Shown: positions 1 through 9,066 of the stretch, one piece after another | Layout: every line of letters begins with the position of its first letter | Numbering within the stretch: the stretch's first letter is position 1 | Source: Trinickia dabaoshanensis | GTDB taxonomy: Bacteria > Pseudomonadota > Gammaproteobacteria > Burkholderiales > Burkholderiaceae | Length of the DNA stretch: 64,000 nucleotides | Direction: 5' to 3' | Assembly: GCF_002879885.1 (NCBI RefSeq) | Contig: NZ_PNYA01000037.1 | Coordinates: 1-64,000 of the forward strand | The notes under the pieces: model-generated | The model's input: the letters and a program-made list of their open reading frames with translations, nothing else | The model's database searches: none | What the model was told of the DNA's origin: nothing | Translations under genes and position numbers: made by a program

Positions 1-55
1 GCGGCATCATACGACGCACCAGGGCTTCTTTTCGTTCTGCTGAGTAGGCTTTCAT
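1..55 (-). CDS. Transposase N-terminus (partial, OrfA-like)
   Basis: Eighteen codons are visible, beginning with ATG at 55 and reading MKAYSAERKEALVRRMMP before the window ends. The pattern (short Lys/Arg-rich start leading into a helix-turn-helix) is typical of OrfA-type IS3-family transposases. A second ATG four bases upstream, in another frame, gives no recognisable protein. Only the start is present, so the catalytic DDE part, a frameshift window and the element's integrity cannot be judged. It follows a truncated tssF on the same strand, which fits an insertion into that gene. Confidence 0.5.
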   Translation of the reverse strand, partial: MKAYSAERKEALVRRMMP

Positions 56-92
56 TCATGCCGATTCTACCGCCCCCGGACCTCGTCTAAGA
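1..92 (-). mobile_element. Right-hand edge of an insertion sequence (IS3-like by its transposase start), running off the window
   Basis: A transposase gene start lies on the minus strand at the very left edge, directly behind a tssF that ends early. The boundary is not defined: a plausible IS end is the TGAATCTTAG stretch on the minus strand around positions 83-92, which also supplies the tssF stop codon. The terminal inverted repeat and target duplication cannot be verified because the other end lies outside the window. Assignment to the IS3 family is inference from the N-terminal residues only. Confidence 0.5.
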
Positions 93-1727
93 TTCAAACG
101 ACACGACAACTAGTCTGACGCCGGGGGTGCGCGCCTCGACATCTACGATGCCCTCGATATGCCGCGACGACACCGCGGTGCGCCGTAGGTCGTACAGGAC
201 CAACGCCGCCTTGAGCGCTTCAATGGTCATATCCGCAAGCGAGAGATGATCGAGCGCAAGGTGGGTCGCGAGCCTCAAACGCAACGCGTCGGTTCGATCG
301 AAACGCAGCGTCGGCGTGGGACGGCGCAGCATCGCGGCGCCGATCGACAGGCCGCCGCAGTCGTCGCTGCCCCGCAAGAACAAATCACCGCCGTCGAGCC
401 CGATGGCCAGCCTCGCCGGCAGATCCCGGTTCGTGCACGTCAGCTCGAGACTCAACGTATCGGTCTGCGACGCCATCGGATCGAAATCGGTGTCGATCAC
501 CGAAATCTCGGTGTCGTAGCCAGGACTCGCCAGAGCCACAGCCGGGTCGCGACGGGCGAACCAATAACGCACGGATCGTGGATCGTCCCCGTGGCGCTGC
601 GAGAAAATCGGCCGAAACTCGATCACGCGGTCGCGCTCTTGCGTTTGGCGCACGAGTTGCACCGAATCGATCGAGTAAATGTCGTAAGAGGCCGCGCGGC
701 TTGCATCGGCCACGACCGGATATGCGACCTCTCGGTGTGCGACGCGGATCGGTTCACCAGGCCGGCGAAATAGGTTGATGACCGGCGTTGAGAACAGGCG
801 AAAGTGAGTGGCAGACAACGAGTCCAGGAGGCGTGCCGCGTGTGGATTACCGTGGGCCTCCTTGAGCGCCACGTGGAGCGTCACACGTCGGCATGCGCCC
901 GCCGCATCGAGTATCGCGTTCAGATCGATGTCGGCGAAATCGTGTTTCTCCGGGAAGCCAAAATATTCGGCCAGGGGACGGTATGCTGGGTGCGACTTCC
1001 ATGGATAGTCGAGCAGCGCATCGTTCTTATCGAAACCGGCCTGCGTGACGGGTACGGACCGCAACGGTTTCCAGCGGCCATCCCCATCCGCTTCCACATA
1101 GCTTGTTAGCGCATGGATGAATAGGCCGTCGCTGAGTGCCGCAATGAACGAGGGTTCGCCATTCAAATGCGTGCGGACAGTACGCAGGCCGAGCGGTCGC
1201 AAATCCAGATGTGGCGCAGTCGATTCGAATGTCACCGACACGATGCCCGCAGCGTTCACGGGCAAAACGACAGGAGCCGCAGCTGCCGGCACATAGCAAG
1301 CTTCGCTGACCTTGAGCGGTGCCAGGGTCACGTCGTAGGCGGTCTTGAATCGACATTGGACACCGTTGATCGACCGACTGACCAATTCCGTGCCCCGTGC
1401 CAGCTTGTGGATATTCGGCTTACCGCCTGTGGCGGTCGCGACGGAAAATTGCGCGATCGAGCATCCCGGGAACGGCCGCAGATAGTGCGGGTGCATCACA
1501 TCCAATAGCGCTTCAACACCGTGCAGATAATCGTCCTTGAGCTTCTTGCCGATACGTGCATCGAGCATCGCTATCGCCTGGACCAATTGCTCGACGTACG
1601 GATCGTCGCTGTGCTCATCCGCCGGCAAAAGGTGCCCCGCAATCTTGGGAAAGCGCCGCGCGAAGTCCCCGGAATAGTGGCGCAAGTGCGATAGCTCGCG
1701 CTCGTAGTACGGCAGCAATTCTTCCAT
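87..1727 (-). CDS. tssF: Type VI secretion baseplate protein TssF, C-terminally truncated
   Basis: The 546-residue product opens with the classic TssF start (LLPYYERELSHLR, then FARRFPKIAGHL and HPHYLRPFPGCSI near residues 75-90). TssF forms the wedge of the T6SS baseplate with TssG, TssE and TssK. The second, intact TssF in this window (609 residues, from 20942) aligns along the whole length, but this copy stops about 60 residues early, just after the stretch equivalent to MQWIVM, where the other copy continues with RGIEVTL. The last residues and stop appear to come from the neighbouring insertion sequence. The missing C-terminus probably makes the protein non-functional. tssE lies 70 bp upstream on the same strand. 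Confidence 0.88.
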   Translation of the reverse strand: MEELLPYYERELSHLRHYSGDFARRFPKIAGHLLPADEHSDDPYVEQLVQAIAMLDARIGKKLKDDYLHGVEALLDVMHPHYLRPFPGCSIAQFSVATATGGKPNIHKLARGTELVSRSINGVQCRFKTAYDVTLAPLKVSEACYVPAAAAPVVLPVNAAGIVSVTFESTAPHLDLRPLGLRTVRTHLNGEPSFIAALSDGLFIHALTSYVEADGDGRWKPLRSVPVTQAGFDKNDALLDYPWKSHPAYRPLAEYFGFPEKHDFADIDLNAILDAAGACRRVTLHVALKEAHGNPHAARLLDSLSATHFRLFSTPVINLFRRPGEPIRVAHREVAYPVVADASRAASYDIYSIDSVQLVRQTQERDRVIEFRPIFSQRHGDDPRSVRYWFARRDPAVALASPGYDTEISVIDTDFDPMASQTDTLSLELTCTNRDLPARLAIGLDGGDLFLRGSDDCGGLSIGAAMLRRPTPTLRFDRTDALRLRLATHLALDHLSLADMTIEALKAALVLYDLRRTAVSSRHIEGIVDVEARTPGVRLVVVSFES

Positions 1728-1797
1728 CTAGCTCTCTGGATTGTTTGCGACTCGAGCGGAGCGCCGCTATCGTGCTCGTGGACTTTCCCTGAAGCCC

Positions 1798-2280
1798 TCA
1801 GAGCCTTTTTGGGCGCGCGCGTATGACCGAATACTGCAACGTTGCCGGTTGCAGCATCGCATCGAAGCTGACCGGCTCCGCAGCCGGATGCACGACCAGC
1901 ATCGCTTTAATGGCGAAGCACAGCACGTTCGTGGACTGTGCGTTCACCTCTAGTTTGACCTCGACCTGCTTTAGCCTGCGCTCGTGGCGTTCAATGGCGC
2001 GTCGAATCGAATTGCAGATGGTCTGTCGGTCGTCGTGACTGGCCAGACTGAGCCCTGCGAAGTCGTTCAGCCCGTAGGTCAGCACCGACCGCTGGCATTC
2101 GTTGAACCCGGCGAGGCGTTCGTCGGTGAATGTAATTCGCGCGTTCAGAAGCGACTCGATATGGTGCGCGACCGAGCCTTTGAGTTCGTCCAGCGATAAC
2201 TGCCGCACGATCGCCGAGGCCGGCGAATGCGCGCCATCGCCGAACAACTTATCGAGTAGTCCAGGTTCGAAACGGCTCAT
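1798..2280 (-). CDS. tssE: Type VI secretion baseplate subunit TssE (gp25-like)
   Basis: A 160-residue gp25-like protein. The central LNARITFTDERLAGF and ERHERRLKQVEVKLE segments match the W/LysE-like fold of TssE, the T4 gp25 homologue that helps nucleate sheath polymerisation on the baseplate. It is followed by tssF in the usual E-F order, 70 bp downstream. In complete T6SS clusters tssB, tssC and hcp normally precede tssE, but here the upstream neighbour is a divergent DNA glycosylase gene, so this is either a cluster edge or a remnant. The start ATG at 2280 has no strong Shine-Dalgarno sequence. Confidence 0.85.
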   Translation of the reverse strand: MSRFEPGLLDKLFGDGAHSPASAIVRQLSLDELKGSVAHHIESLLNARITFTDERLAGFNECQRSVLTYGLNDFAGLSLASHDDRQTICNSIRRAIERHERRLKQVEVKLEVNAQSTNVLCFAIKAMLVVHPAAEPVSFDAMLQPATLQYSVIRARPKRL

Positions 2281-2526
2281 CTATTTTTTAAGAATCATTA
2301 GGTGATGCACCCTCTCAAGTGCGAGCCGTATGATACAGGACTGCATTTCATCCCAAAATGCTCGCCCTTGCCGAAGGCATCGAACAGCAGTGCTTTCACT
2401 TCGTGCAAGCTTAGTGCACTTCCCATTCGTGAATCGCGCGCGGCCCGCTCCCCGCGCACGATTTTCGACGCCGGTGTACGCTCCCGCATCGAACCGCATA
2501 AAAACGAAGCCAGCCGCACACCGCAG

Positions 2527-3738
2527 ATGACCACGCTCTCTATCGCCGCCGCACGCACGCTTCATCTCGCCGCTCAAGGGCTCCTATCTCCGCCGCGCCG
2601 CAAAGCAGTCAAGCAAGACGTACTCGCCGCGATCCGGTGCATGACTCAATTGCAGATCGACACGATCCACGTCGTCGCCCGCAGCCCTTATCTCGTCGTG
2701 TTCAGCCGCGTCGGCCCCTATCCGCCGCAATGGCTCGACGAACTTTTGGCGGAGGGACATCTATTCGAATATTGGTCGCACGAGGCGTGCTTCGTGCCGA
2801 TCGAAGATTACGGCCTCATGCGCCATCGCATGCTCGACCCGAGCAAGATGGGTTGGAAGTACCCGGCCGAATGGCACCGGCGCCATCGAGACGACATCGA
2901 CCGGCTGCTCGCCCACGTGCGTGAGAACGGCCCTGTGCGCGCGGCCGACTTCGAGCGCGAAGCGGGGCGCGGCAACGGTTGGTGGGATTGGAAGCCGGAG
3001 AAGCGCCACCTCGAAGTGCTCTTCACGCTAGGACACCTGATGGTGGCGGAGCGCCGCAACTTTCATCGCGTCTACGACGTCGCGCAACGCGTGCTGCCCA
3101 ATTGGAACGACTCGCGCGACCTGCCCGCCGCGGCAACCGTCACGCCGACGCTCGTCGCACGCACCTGCCGCGCGCTCGGCATCGCGCGCGCCGATTGGAT
3201 CGCCGATTATTACCGCCTCGAGCGCCGCAAATACACGGCCGAATTGCATGCGCTGGCCGATGCCGGCGAAGCGGTTCCGGTGAAAGTCGAAGGCTGGAAG
3301 GAAGACGTCTTCGTTCCGATCGAATTGGCTCCTTTGATCGAAGACGCGGTGCAAGGCCGTCTGCGTTCGACGGTGACGACCGTCCTTTCGCCGTTCGATC
3401 CCGTGGTTTGGGATCGCAAACGCGCGGCCACGCTATTCGGCTTCGATTACGCGATCGAATGCTACACACCGGCAGCCAAGCGCAAGTACGGCTACTTCTG
3501 CCTGCCGATTCTGCAACGGGGGCGATTGATCGGCCGCGTCGATGCGAAGGCGCATCGCGCCCAAGGCGTCTTCGAATTGAAATCGGTCCATCTGGAGCCG
3601 GGTATCCGCGTGAGCGCATCGCTGCTCGCGGATATGCGCCGGGCGCTTGCCCGTTGTGCCCAATGGCACGGCACACCCGAGCTGGCCGTGAGCTCCGCCC
3701 CGCGCGAGGTTGCGCAAGCCCTGCTCGCCACCGATTGA
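2527..3738 (+). CDS. YcaQ/AlkX-like DNA glycosylase (winged-helix HTH_42 family)
   Basis: A 403-residue protein of the HTH_42 family, which contains the bacterial interstrand-crosslink DNA glycosylases AlkZ and AlkX (YcaQ). Family length is about 400. Residues 41-47 read QLQIDTI; the Q-I-D at 43-45 fits the QxD-type catalytic motif of the YcaQ branch rather than the QxQ of AlkZ. A conserved FEYWSHEA stretch follows near residue 80. The reading frame is open upstream to 2302, but that extension looks unlike the family, so the ATG at 2527 was chosen. Likely role: base excision of crosslinked or bulky alkylated DNA. Divergent from tssE, with no obvious partner genes. Confidence 0.8.
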   Translation: MTTLSIAAARTLHLAAQGLLSPPRRKAVKQDVLAAIRCMTQLQIDTIHVVARSPYLVVFSRVGPYPPQWLDELLAEGHLFEYWSHEACFVPIEDYGLMRHRMLDPSKMGWKYPAEWHRRHRDDIDRLLAHVRENGPVRAADFEREAGRGNGWWDWKPEKRHLEVLFTLGHLMVAERRNFHRVYDVAQRVLPNWNDSRDLPAAATVTPTLVARTCRALGIARADWIADYYRLERRKYTAELHALADAGEAVPVKVEGWKEDVFVPIELAPLIEDAVQGRLRSTVTTVLSPFDPVVWDRKRAATLFGFDYAIECYTPAAKRKYGYFCLPILQRGRLIGRVDAKAHRAQGVFELKSVHLEPGIRVSASLLADMRRALARCAQWHGTPELAVSSAPREVAQALLATD

Positions 3739-3766
3739 ACGGTAGAGCGACGCGCGCGCCGCTCGT

Positions 3767-4345
3767 CTAGGCGAGCGGACTCATCCCGATCAGCCAGCGG
3801 TGCAGCACGAACGCGAAGATCGCCCACGCAACCAGTCCGACGAGAACGACCTTGGCGTCGCCCGATACCGTGCCGGCCGGGTACCGCACGCCCGCCGCGC
3901 GATCGCGGCTACGCGAGACCAGCACGCCGACGGCGCCCCACACGAGGAAGACCCCGAATAGGACGACGGCATTGACCGTTCCGTTAGCGAGAAGATGGCC
4001 GAGCCCCCACATCGCCGTGCCCGCCATCATCGGATGGCCGATAAGGCGTTTGATCCGATTGCCGGGGATATACGCCGCGGCGATCAAAATGAATGCGACC
4101 GCAACGAGAAGCGCGGTGAGATGGCGGATGCCGGCGGGCGGAATCCACAAGACCTGCGGTACGCGCCGCGCCATCCCGTAGCCCCAGACGATCAAAACGA
4201 AGCCGACGAGCGACGTGACGGCATAGATTCCCTTCCAGCCGTTTTCGCCCAAGCGGGCCACTTGGGCATCGCGCCAAGCAGGCGAAACGAGCCGTATCGA
4301 GTGCACGCCGATGAAAATGAGCAAGCCCAGAATCAATATCGCCAC
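3767..4345 (-). CDS. NnrU family membrane protein
   Basis: A hydrophobic protein of 192 residues with about five membrane segments, beginning AILILGLLIFIGVHSIRLV and including a PxGxRHLTA-type loop and an HPMMAGTAMWGLGHLLANG segment, all characteristic of NnrU (PF07298). NnrU was named from denitrification clusters, and its paralogues are widespread with undefined roles in respiration or isoprenoid-like chemistry. I start it at the GTG at 4345 because AAGGAG sits six bases upstream; the longer ATG start at 4399 adds a hydrophilic leader. No nir, nor or nos gene is nearby, so a nitrogen-oxide role is not supported here. Confidence 0.75.
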   Translation of the reverse strand: MAILILGLLIFIGVHSIRLVSPAWRDAQVARLGENGWKGIYAVTSLVGFVLIVWGYGMARRVPQVLWIPPAGIRHLTALLVAVAFILIAAAYIPGNRIKRLIGHPMMAGTAMWGLGHLLANGTVNAVVLFGVFLVWGAVGVLVSRSRDRAAGVRYPAGTVSGDAKVVLVGLVAWAIFAFVLHRWLIGMSPLA

Positions 4346-4436
4346 GTCGAACTCCTTCGTTATTACCGGCTTAATCCGCGTGTCGCGGGTGAGGTCCACG
4401 GGCGCGCCACGGCGCCCGCTAGGCGGGCTCGTCGAG

Positions 4437-5900
<1,464 letters not shown>

Positions 5901-6054
5901 GGCTTTGGGCTGTGGCAGTCAAAGCGCACATGATAGTCCGGATTCGCGAGTCCTGATTCGCAAAAGCGCTCAGCGCAACCAGGCGTCGCGCGCAACCCGC
6001 ATGCCTTCGAGCAGAAACCGGCGGAACGCGCGACAATCTGTCATAGCCCACTTC

Positions 6055-6378
6055 ATGGTAGGCATCATGTTGGATCGAATTGCCCTACAGGTCGTCGAGG
6101 TGGTGTTTGCTCTGGCGATTTATTTCCTGCCGTCCATCATCGCGGACCATCGCAAACGCCACGACATCCTTACGCTCGCGCTATTCAACGCGTGTATGGG
6201 GTGGAGCGTCGTGGGCTGGCTGCTCGCGCTGTATTGGGCGCATCTGCCCAATCCCCCGGAGAGCTTGGCACGCGACGTCGCGGCTCAGCGGCGCCTTACA
6301 CGGATGACGGCCTTCTCGAGCGCGTTGATGGCACGAATCGACCGGCGCGCGGCCAAGCACGACGGCGCGCATCGATAG
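6055..6378 (+). CDS. Small membrane protein of the superinfection-immunity (Imm-like) family
   Basis: A 107-residue protein with two membrane helices near the N-terminus (VVEVVFALAIYFLPSII, then a GWSVVGWLLALYW helix) separated by DHRKRHD, followed by a basic tail. This arrangement, with a hydrophobic hairpin and a conserved NxxxGWTxxGWxxAL-like motif, is that of the phage T4 Imm superinfection-immunity family (PF14373), which is also common as host-encoded small inner-membrane proteins. ATG codons at 6055 and 6067 are both possible starts. No phage genes surround it, so a role in phage exclusion is only a family-level suggestion. Confidence 0.7.
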   Translation: MVGIMLDRIALQVVEVVFALAIYFLPSIIADHRKRHDILTLALFNACMGWSVVGWLLALYWAHLPNPPESLARDVAAQRRLTRMTAFSSALMARIDRRAAKHDGAHR

Positions 6379-6451
6379 CGCCACGAGCCGCGAGCCGCGA
6401 GCGCCACAGCGAACCATCCATCGGGGCCAATGCCGGGGCAGCCTCTGCGCC

Positions 6452-6748
6452 TCAAAGCGCGGACTTGAACGCCGCCTCGACGAACGGCATGCTCACCGCC
6501 ACCGAGCCGGCCATCGCCGCCGCGTACAACCGAACGTGGACGAGGCCGGGAGAGATCGAGCGCGGCTCGCGCCCGAGCGCTTCGCGCGCGAATCTGTCTT
6601 GCCGGAACTCGCCCTGTTCGTCGAACCATTGGCAGACCACGGCGTCGCTCGCGACCGCCGTCACCGTCATGCGTGAACCGCCCGCCTTCAGCGTCACGAC
6701 ATCGCCAACGCAAAACTCATCAACTAGGTCACGGGTAGCCGTCGACAT
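6452..6748 (-). CDS. DUF2158 (YodC-like) protein
   Basis: A small protein of 98 residues. After a short leader it reads FCVGDVVTLKAGGSRMTV, then CQWFDEQGEFRQDRF, the pattern of the SH3-like DUF2158/YodC family, whose function is unknown. The ATG at 6748 was preferred over the upstream codon because GGAG lies five bases before it. The C-terminal 40 residues (ending VEAAFKSAL) extend beyond the usual family length of about 60 and look hydrophobic; whether they are functional is unclear. The gene faces a long AT-rich region on its 5' side that could hold its control sites. Confidence 0.75.
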   Translation of the reverse strand: MSTATRDLVDEFCVGDVVTLKAGGSRMTVTAVASDAVVCQWFDEQGEFRQDRFAREALGREPRSISPGLVHVRLYAAAMAGSVAVSMPFVEAAFKSAL

Positions 6749-6890
6749 GTGTACTCCGTCGCAAAGCATTGGAACGTCCGGTCACGGACTGGTTAAGCAA
6801 ATCGTGCGGTAGCAAACGGAACGGAAACCCAAAAACCGCTTGCTCTTTCATTGCCTCGCCATCGCGTCGAGGTCAAGGACAGACTAACAA

Positions 6891-6906
6891 TAGAATTATT
6901 ATTCTA
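6891..6906. promoter_or_regulatory. Dyad TAGAAT-N4-ATTCTA
   Basis: A perfect 6-bp inverted repeat with a four-base spacer, 143 bp upstream of the DUF2158 start, in an AT-rich stretch. It could be an operator, but no regulator gene nearby indicates which protein binds. Confidence 0.3.
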
Positions 6907-7147
6907 CAAGCGATTTTAGGGAAAACATGGAGTCGAATTCGACATTCGATAATCCTAAAACCGATCTAAATCGTTTACCGTTTTTTGAGGGACAGATAAA
7001 CATAAAAATGCAACAATCGTACTTTTACGGCCACCGCTCTAACCCTCCACACCGTTGCCCGGCGCGGCATTGCGCGCGGACTCAGGCCGAATGACCGTCG
7101 ATTTCCGCGCTAGACGCAGACAATATAACGAGGGGCATTTCTCAATT

Positions 7148-7161
7148 TTGATCGAGATCAA
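7148..7161. promoter_or_regulatory. Perfect FNR/ANR-type box (TTGAT-N4-ATCAA)
   Basis: The sequence TTGATCGAGATCAA matches the FNR/ANR/DNR consensus TTGAT-N4-ATCAA at every specified base. It lies about 400 bp upstream of the DUF2158 start and in no coding sequence. Family knowledge says such boxes mediate oxygen- or nitric-oxide-responsive control; which transcript it serves here is unknown. Confidence 0.5.
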
Positions 7162-7222
7162 TACTGCATTGCAGCATTAGCCAATTGCAGTAAATCGAAG
7201 TAAATGAATTAGTCAAACAGGA

Positions 7223-7236
7223 TGAAAACGTTTTCA
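7223..7236. promoter_or_regulatory. LacI-family-type operator, 14-bp perfect palindrome
   Basis: TGAAAACGTTTTCA is fully self-complementary with a central CG, the form bound by many LacI/GalR-family repressors. No LacI-type gene is within the window, and the nearest genes point away on the right, so its target is unknown. Confidence 0.4.
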
Positions 7237-7261
7237 GCTTCCAATAATTTATCCTGAAACT

Positions 7262-7292
7262 GTCGCGATCATCTGCGCAAGATGGTCGCGAC
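7262..7292 (-). terminator. Terminator hairpin behind the NERD-helicase gene
   Basis: An 11-bp stem (GTCGCGATCAT paired with ATGGTCGCGAC, one G-U) closes a nine-base loop, 16 bases after the helicase stop codon on the minus strand. There is only a short T stretch after it, so termination efficiency is uncertain. Confidence 0.6.
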
Positions 7293-7307
7293 CCGCTCAC
7301 GCGTGTG

Positions 7308-8960
7308 TCAGTCGTGAGCGCCCAGCAACGCGCAGCTCCGGCGCGATGCCACCACGATGAGCTTCATCGTCGCGCGGGTGGCGCCGACGAAGAGCTTGCG
7401 GGCCGCCCGTTCGTCGAACGAATCGAAGTCCACTTCCGTCAGCACCACGCACGGCGCCGACTGTCCCTTGAAGCGGTAAATCGATTCGAGCAGCACGTCG
7501 CCGTCGCGATACTCGGGATTGCCGAACAGATCGTATTTGCCCGTGAAGCTGCGCAGCCGATGTGGCCCCAACTGCTCGAGCGCCGTCAACGCCGATCCTT
7601 CGCGCCCCCGGAACGAGAGCACGGCAATGTCCTGCTTACGAAAGCCCAGCGAGAGCGCTTGGGTGATGGCGCGTTTGGTCGCATCGATCACCGCCTCGTC
7701 CTGCGCGTCGTCATACGGCATGAACGAGATTTGCGAGCCGTCGAACGGACTGCCCGCGACGAGACCCGACGCGCGAGGTTCCGCCGAGCCAATCTTCTCG
7801 CGCACGAAATCCAGGATGTCGCGGGGGCTGCGGTAATTGGTCGTCTCCGTCAGCACGGTCCATCCCGGCAAGGCGACGCTCTCGCGCATGTAGAGGTTTT
7901 GCAGCGGATCCTCGAGCCACCACCACGCACCGTTCGGCCGGACGAGCCGCGAGAGCGCCTCCACCCAGGGCTCTTGGAAATCCTGCCCTTCGTCCACGAT
8001 CAAGACGTCGAACTGCCAGCGCTCGTCGATCGGCGCATCGGCGAACGCCGTCTCCAATCGTCCGAAGACATCGGGCGCGCGGAAGTCTTGCACCGCGCCC
8101 ACGTCGCGGGCTACCCAATCGCAGAGCTGATGGTAGTTCGCGACACGCGAGCCCTCCGGGGCGACGCGGGCGATGTGGTCGGCCAGCGGCCGATTGAAGC
8201 AGACGTACAACGCGCGCTTGCCGCTCGCCGCCGCATCCTTCATGACTTGCACGGCCAGTTGCGTCTTACCCGAGCCCGCTGTGCCGATCACCCTGAGCCG
8301 GAACGGCGTGAACTCGAGCCGGCGTGCCCAAGTCGCCAAGCCGCCCGACAAACGCGTGACGAGCGTTCCCGCCTGCCCGACGAGCGCGCTGGTATCGGGC
8401 GTCAACGCCAATTCGTCGGCCAAAAAGTGATGAATCTTCGCCGCGCAAGGCAATTTCGGTTCGTCGGCGGGCAGCGCCGCCAAGATGACGGAGGCGAGGC
8501 GGTCCTTGCGGGTCGCGTCGACGATGCTCTCGGTCGGCACGCCGGCGATCGCGGCGTTTTTGACGATGTAGTCGGGACAAAACAGCAGCGCTTCGATACA
8601 GTACGTGCCCGCGCCGAACGCGGCCGTGAAGCGGCGATGCAGATTTTCGAGCGTCCTCGCGAGTTGAATCGAAACGTTGCGCTCCGTTTGCAGGTAGACC
8701 TTGACGAGCCCTTTCGGCGTCTCGCGTAAGAAGCCGGCCTTTTGCTCGACGAGCATGAGACGCCCCGCCGGGCTCACGATCACGAAGTCCGCTTCGCCGA
8801 ATACGGAGAAAGCCCGATTCAGGCGAGTCCAATGCACGCCGTGATACACGGTGTAGTCGTCGGGCAGCGCGTGCTCGAGCAACGTGAGCGTTTCGCGTTC
8901 ACGCTCGGCGGCGCCGGTCGCGGCTAGATTCTTCCAATCGTCGGGAATTAGGCGTGCCAT
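7308..8960 (-). CDS. NERD-domain, UvrD-like SF1 helicase/ATPase
   Basis: A 550-residue protein. Residues about 15-130 form a NERD-like nuclease-related domain (VFGEADFVIVSPAGRLMLVEQKAG, resembling the D...ExK core). A superfamily-1 helicase-like ATPase follows, with Walker A GTAGSGKTQLAVQ, Walker B VLIVDEGQDF, a NYRSP motif and a C-terminal QSAPCVVLTE...FVGATRATMKL segment matching UvrD motifs V-VI. Likely role: DNA-dependent ATPase with possible nuclease activity, in repair or defence. The ATG at 8960 was chosen over an upstream start for family fit. It stands alone, divergent from a GST gene, so no system can be assigned from context. Confidence 0.78.
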   Translation of the reverse strand: MARLIPDDWKNLAATGAAERERETLTLLEHALPDDYTVYHGVHWTRLNRAFSVFGEADFVIVSPAGRLMLVEQKAGFLRETPKGLVKVYLQTERNVSIQLARTLENLHRRFTAAFGAGTYCIEALLFCPDYIVKNAAIAGVPTESIVDATRKDRLASVILAALPADEPKLPCAAKIHHFLADELALTPDTSALVGQAGTLVTRLSGGLATWARRLEFTPFRLRVIGTAGSGKTQLAVQVMKDAAASGKRALYVCFNRPLADHIARVAPEGSRVANYHQLCDWVARDVGAVQDFRAPDVFGRLETAFADAPIDERWQFDVLIVDEGQDFQEPWVEALSRLVRPNGAWWWLEDPLQNLYMRESVALPGWTVLTETTNYRSPRDILDFVREKIGSAEPRASGLVAGSPFDGSQISFMPYDDAQDEAVIDATKRAITQALSLGFRKQDIAVLSFRGREGSALTALEQLGPHRLRSFTGKYDLFGNPEYRDGDVLLESIYRFKGQSAPCVVLTEVDFDSFDERAARKLFVGATRATMKLIVVASRRSCALLGAHD

Positions 8961-9066
8961 GGGGCGGTAATCCTCGCTTTGAGGTTCTCGGTTCGGCGTA
9001 TTGTACAAATCGCGCAGCGCAGGCTCACTTGCCGGCGCCGCAGCTTTCTTCCGGAGGAAAAATCAA

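Larger units (their letters stand above)
6749..7307. other. AT-rich gene-free region with several dyads
   Basis: About 560 bp with no credible coding sequence and visibly lower GC than both flanks. It holds four dyads listed separately: a 6-4-6 dyad at 6891, a perfect FNR/ANR-type box at 7148, a LacI-type 14-bp palindrome at 7223, and a strong hairpin at 7262 that serves as a terminator for the helicase gene. A smaller TACTGCA...TGCAGTA pair lies at about 7162-7191. The only gene whose 5' end faces this region is the DUF2158 gene on the left, so a small RNA or an unrecognised short gene is possible. Confidence 0.7.

Noticed and set aside
2302-2526. In-frame upstream extension of the YcaQ-like gene
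   Set aside because: The extra 75 residues do not resemble the family and lie in the divergent promoter region shared with tssE.
6067-6378. Phage remnant suggested by the superinfection-immunity-type gene
   Set aside because: No integrase, att site or other phage gene is near; the family is common in bacterial chromosomes.
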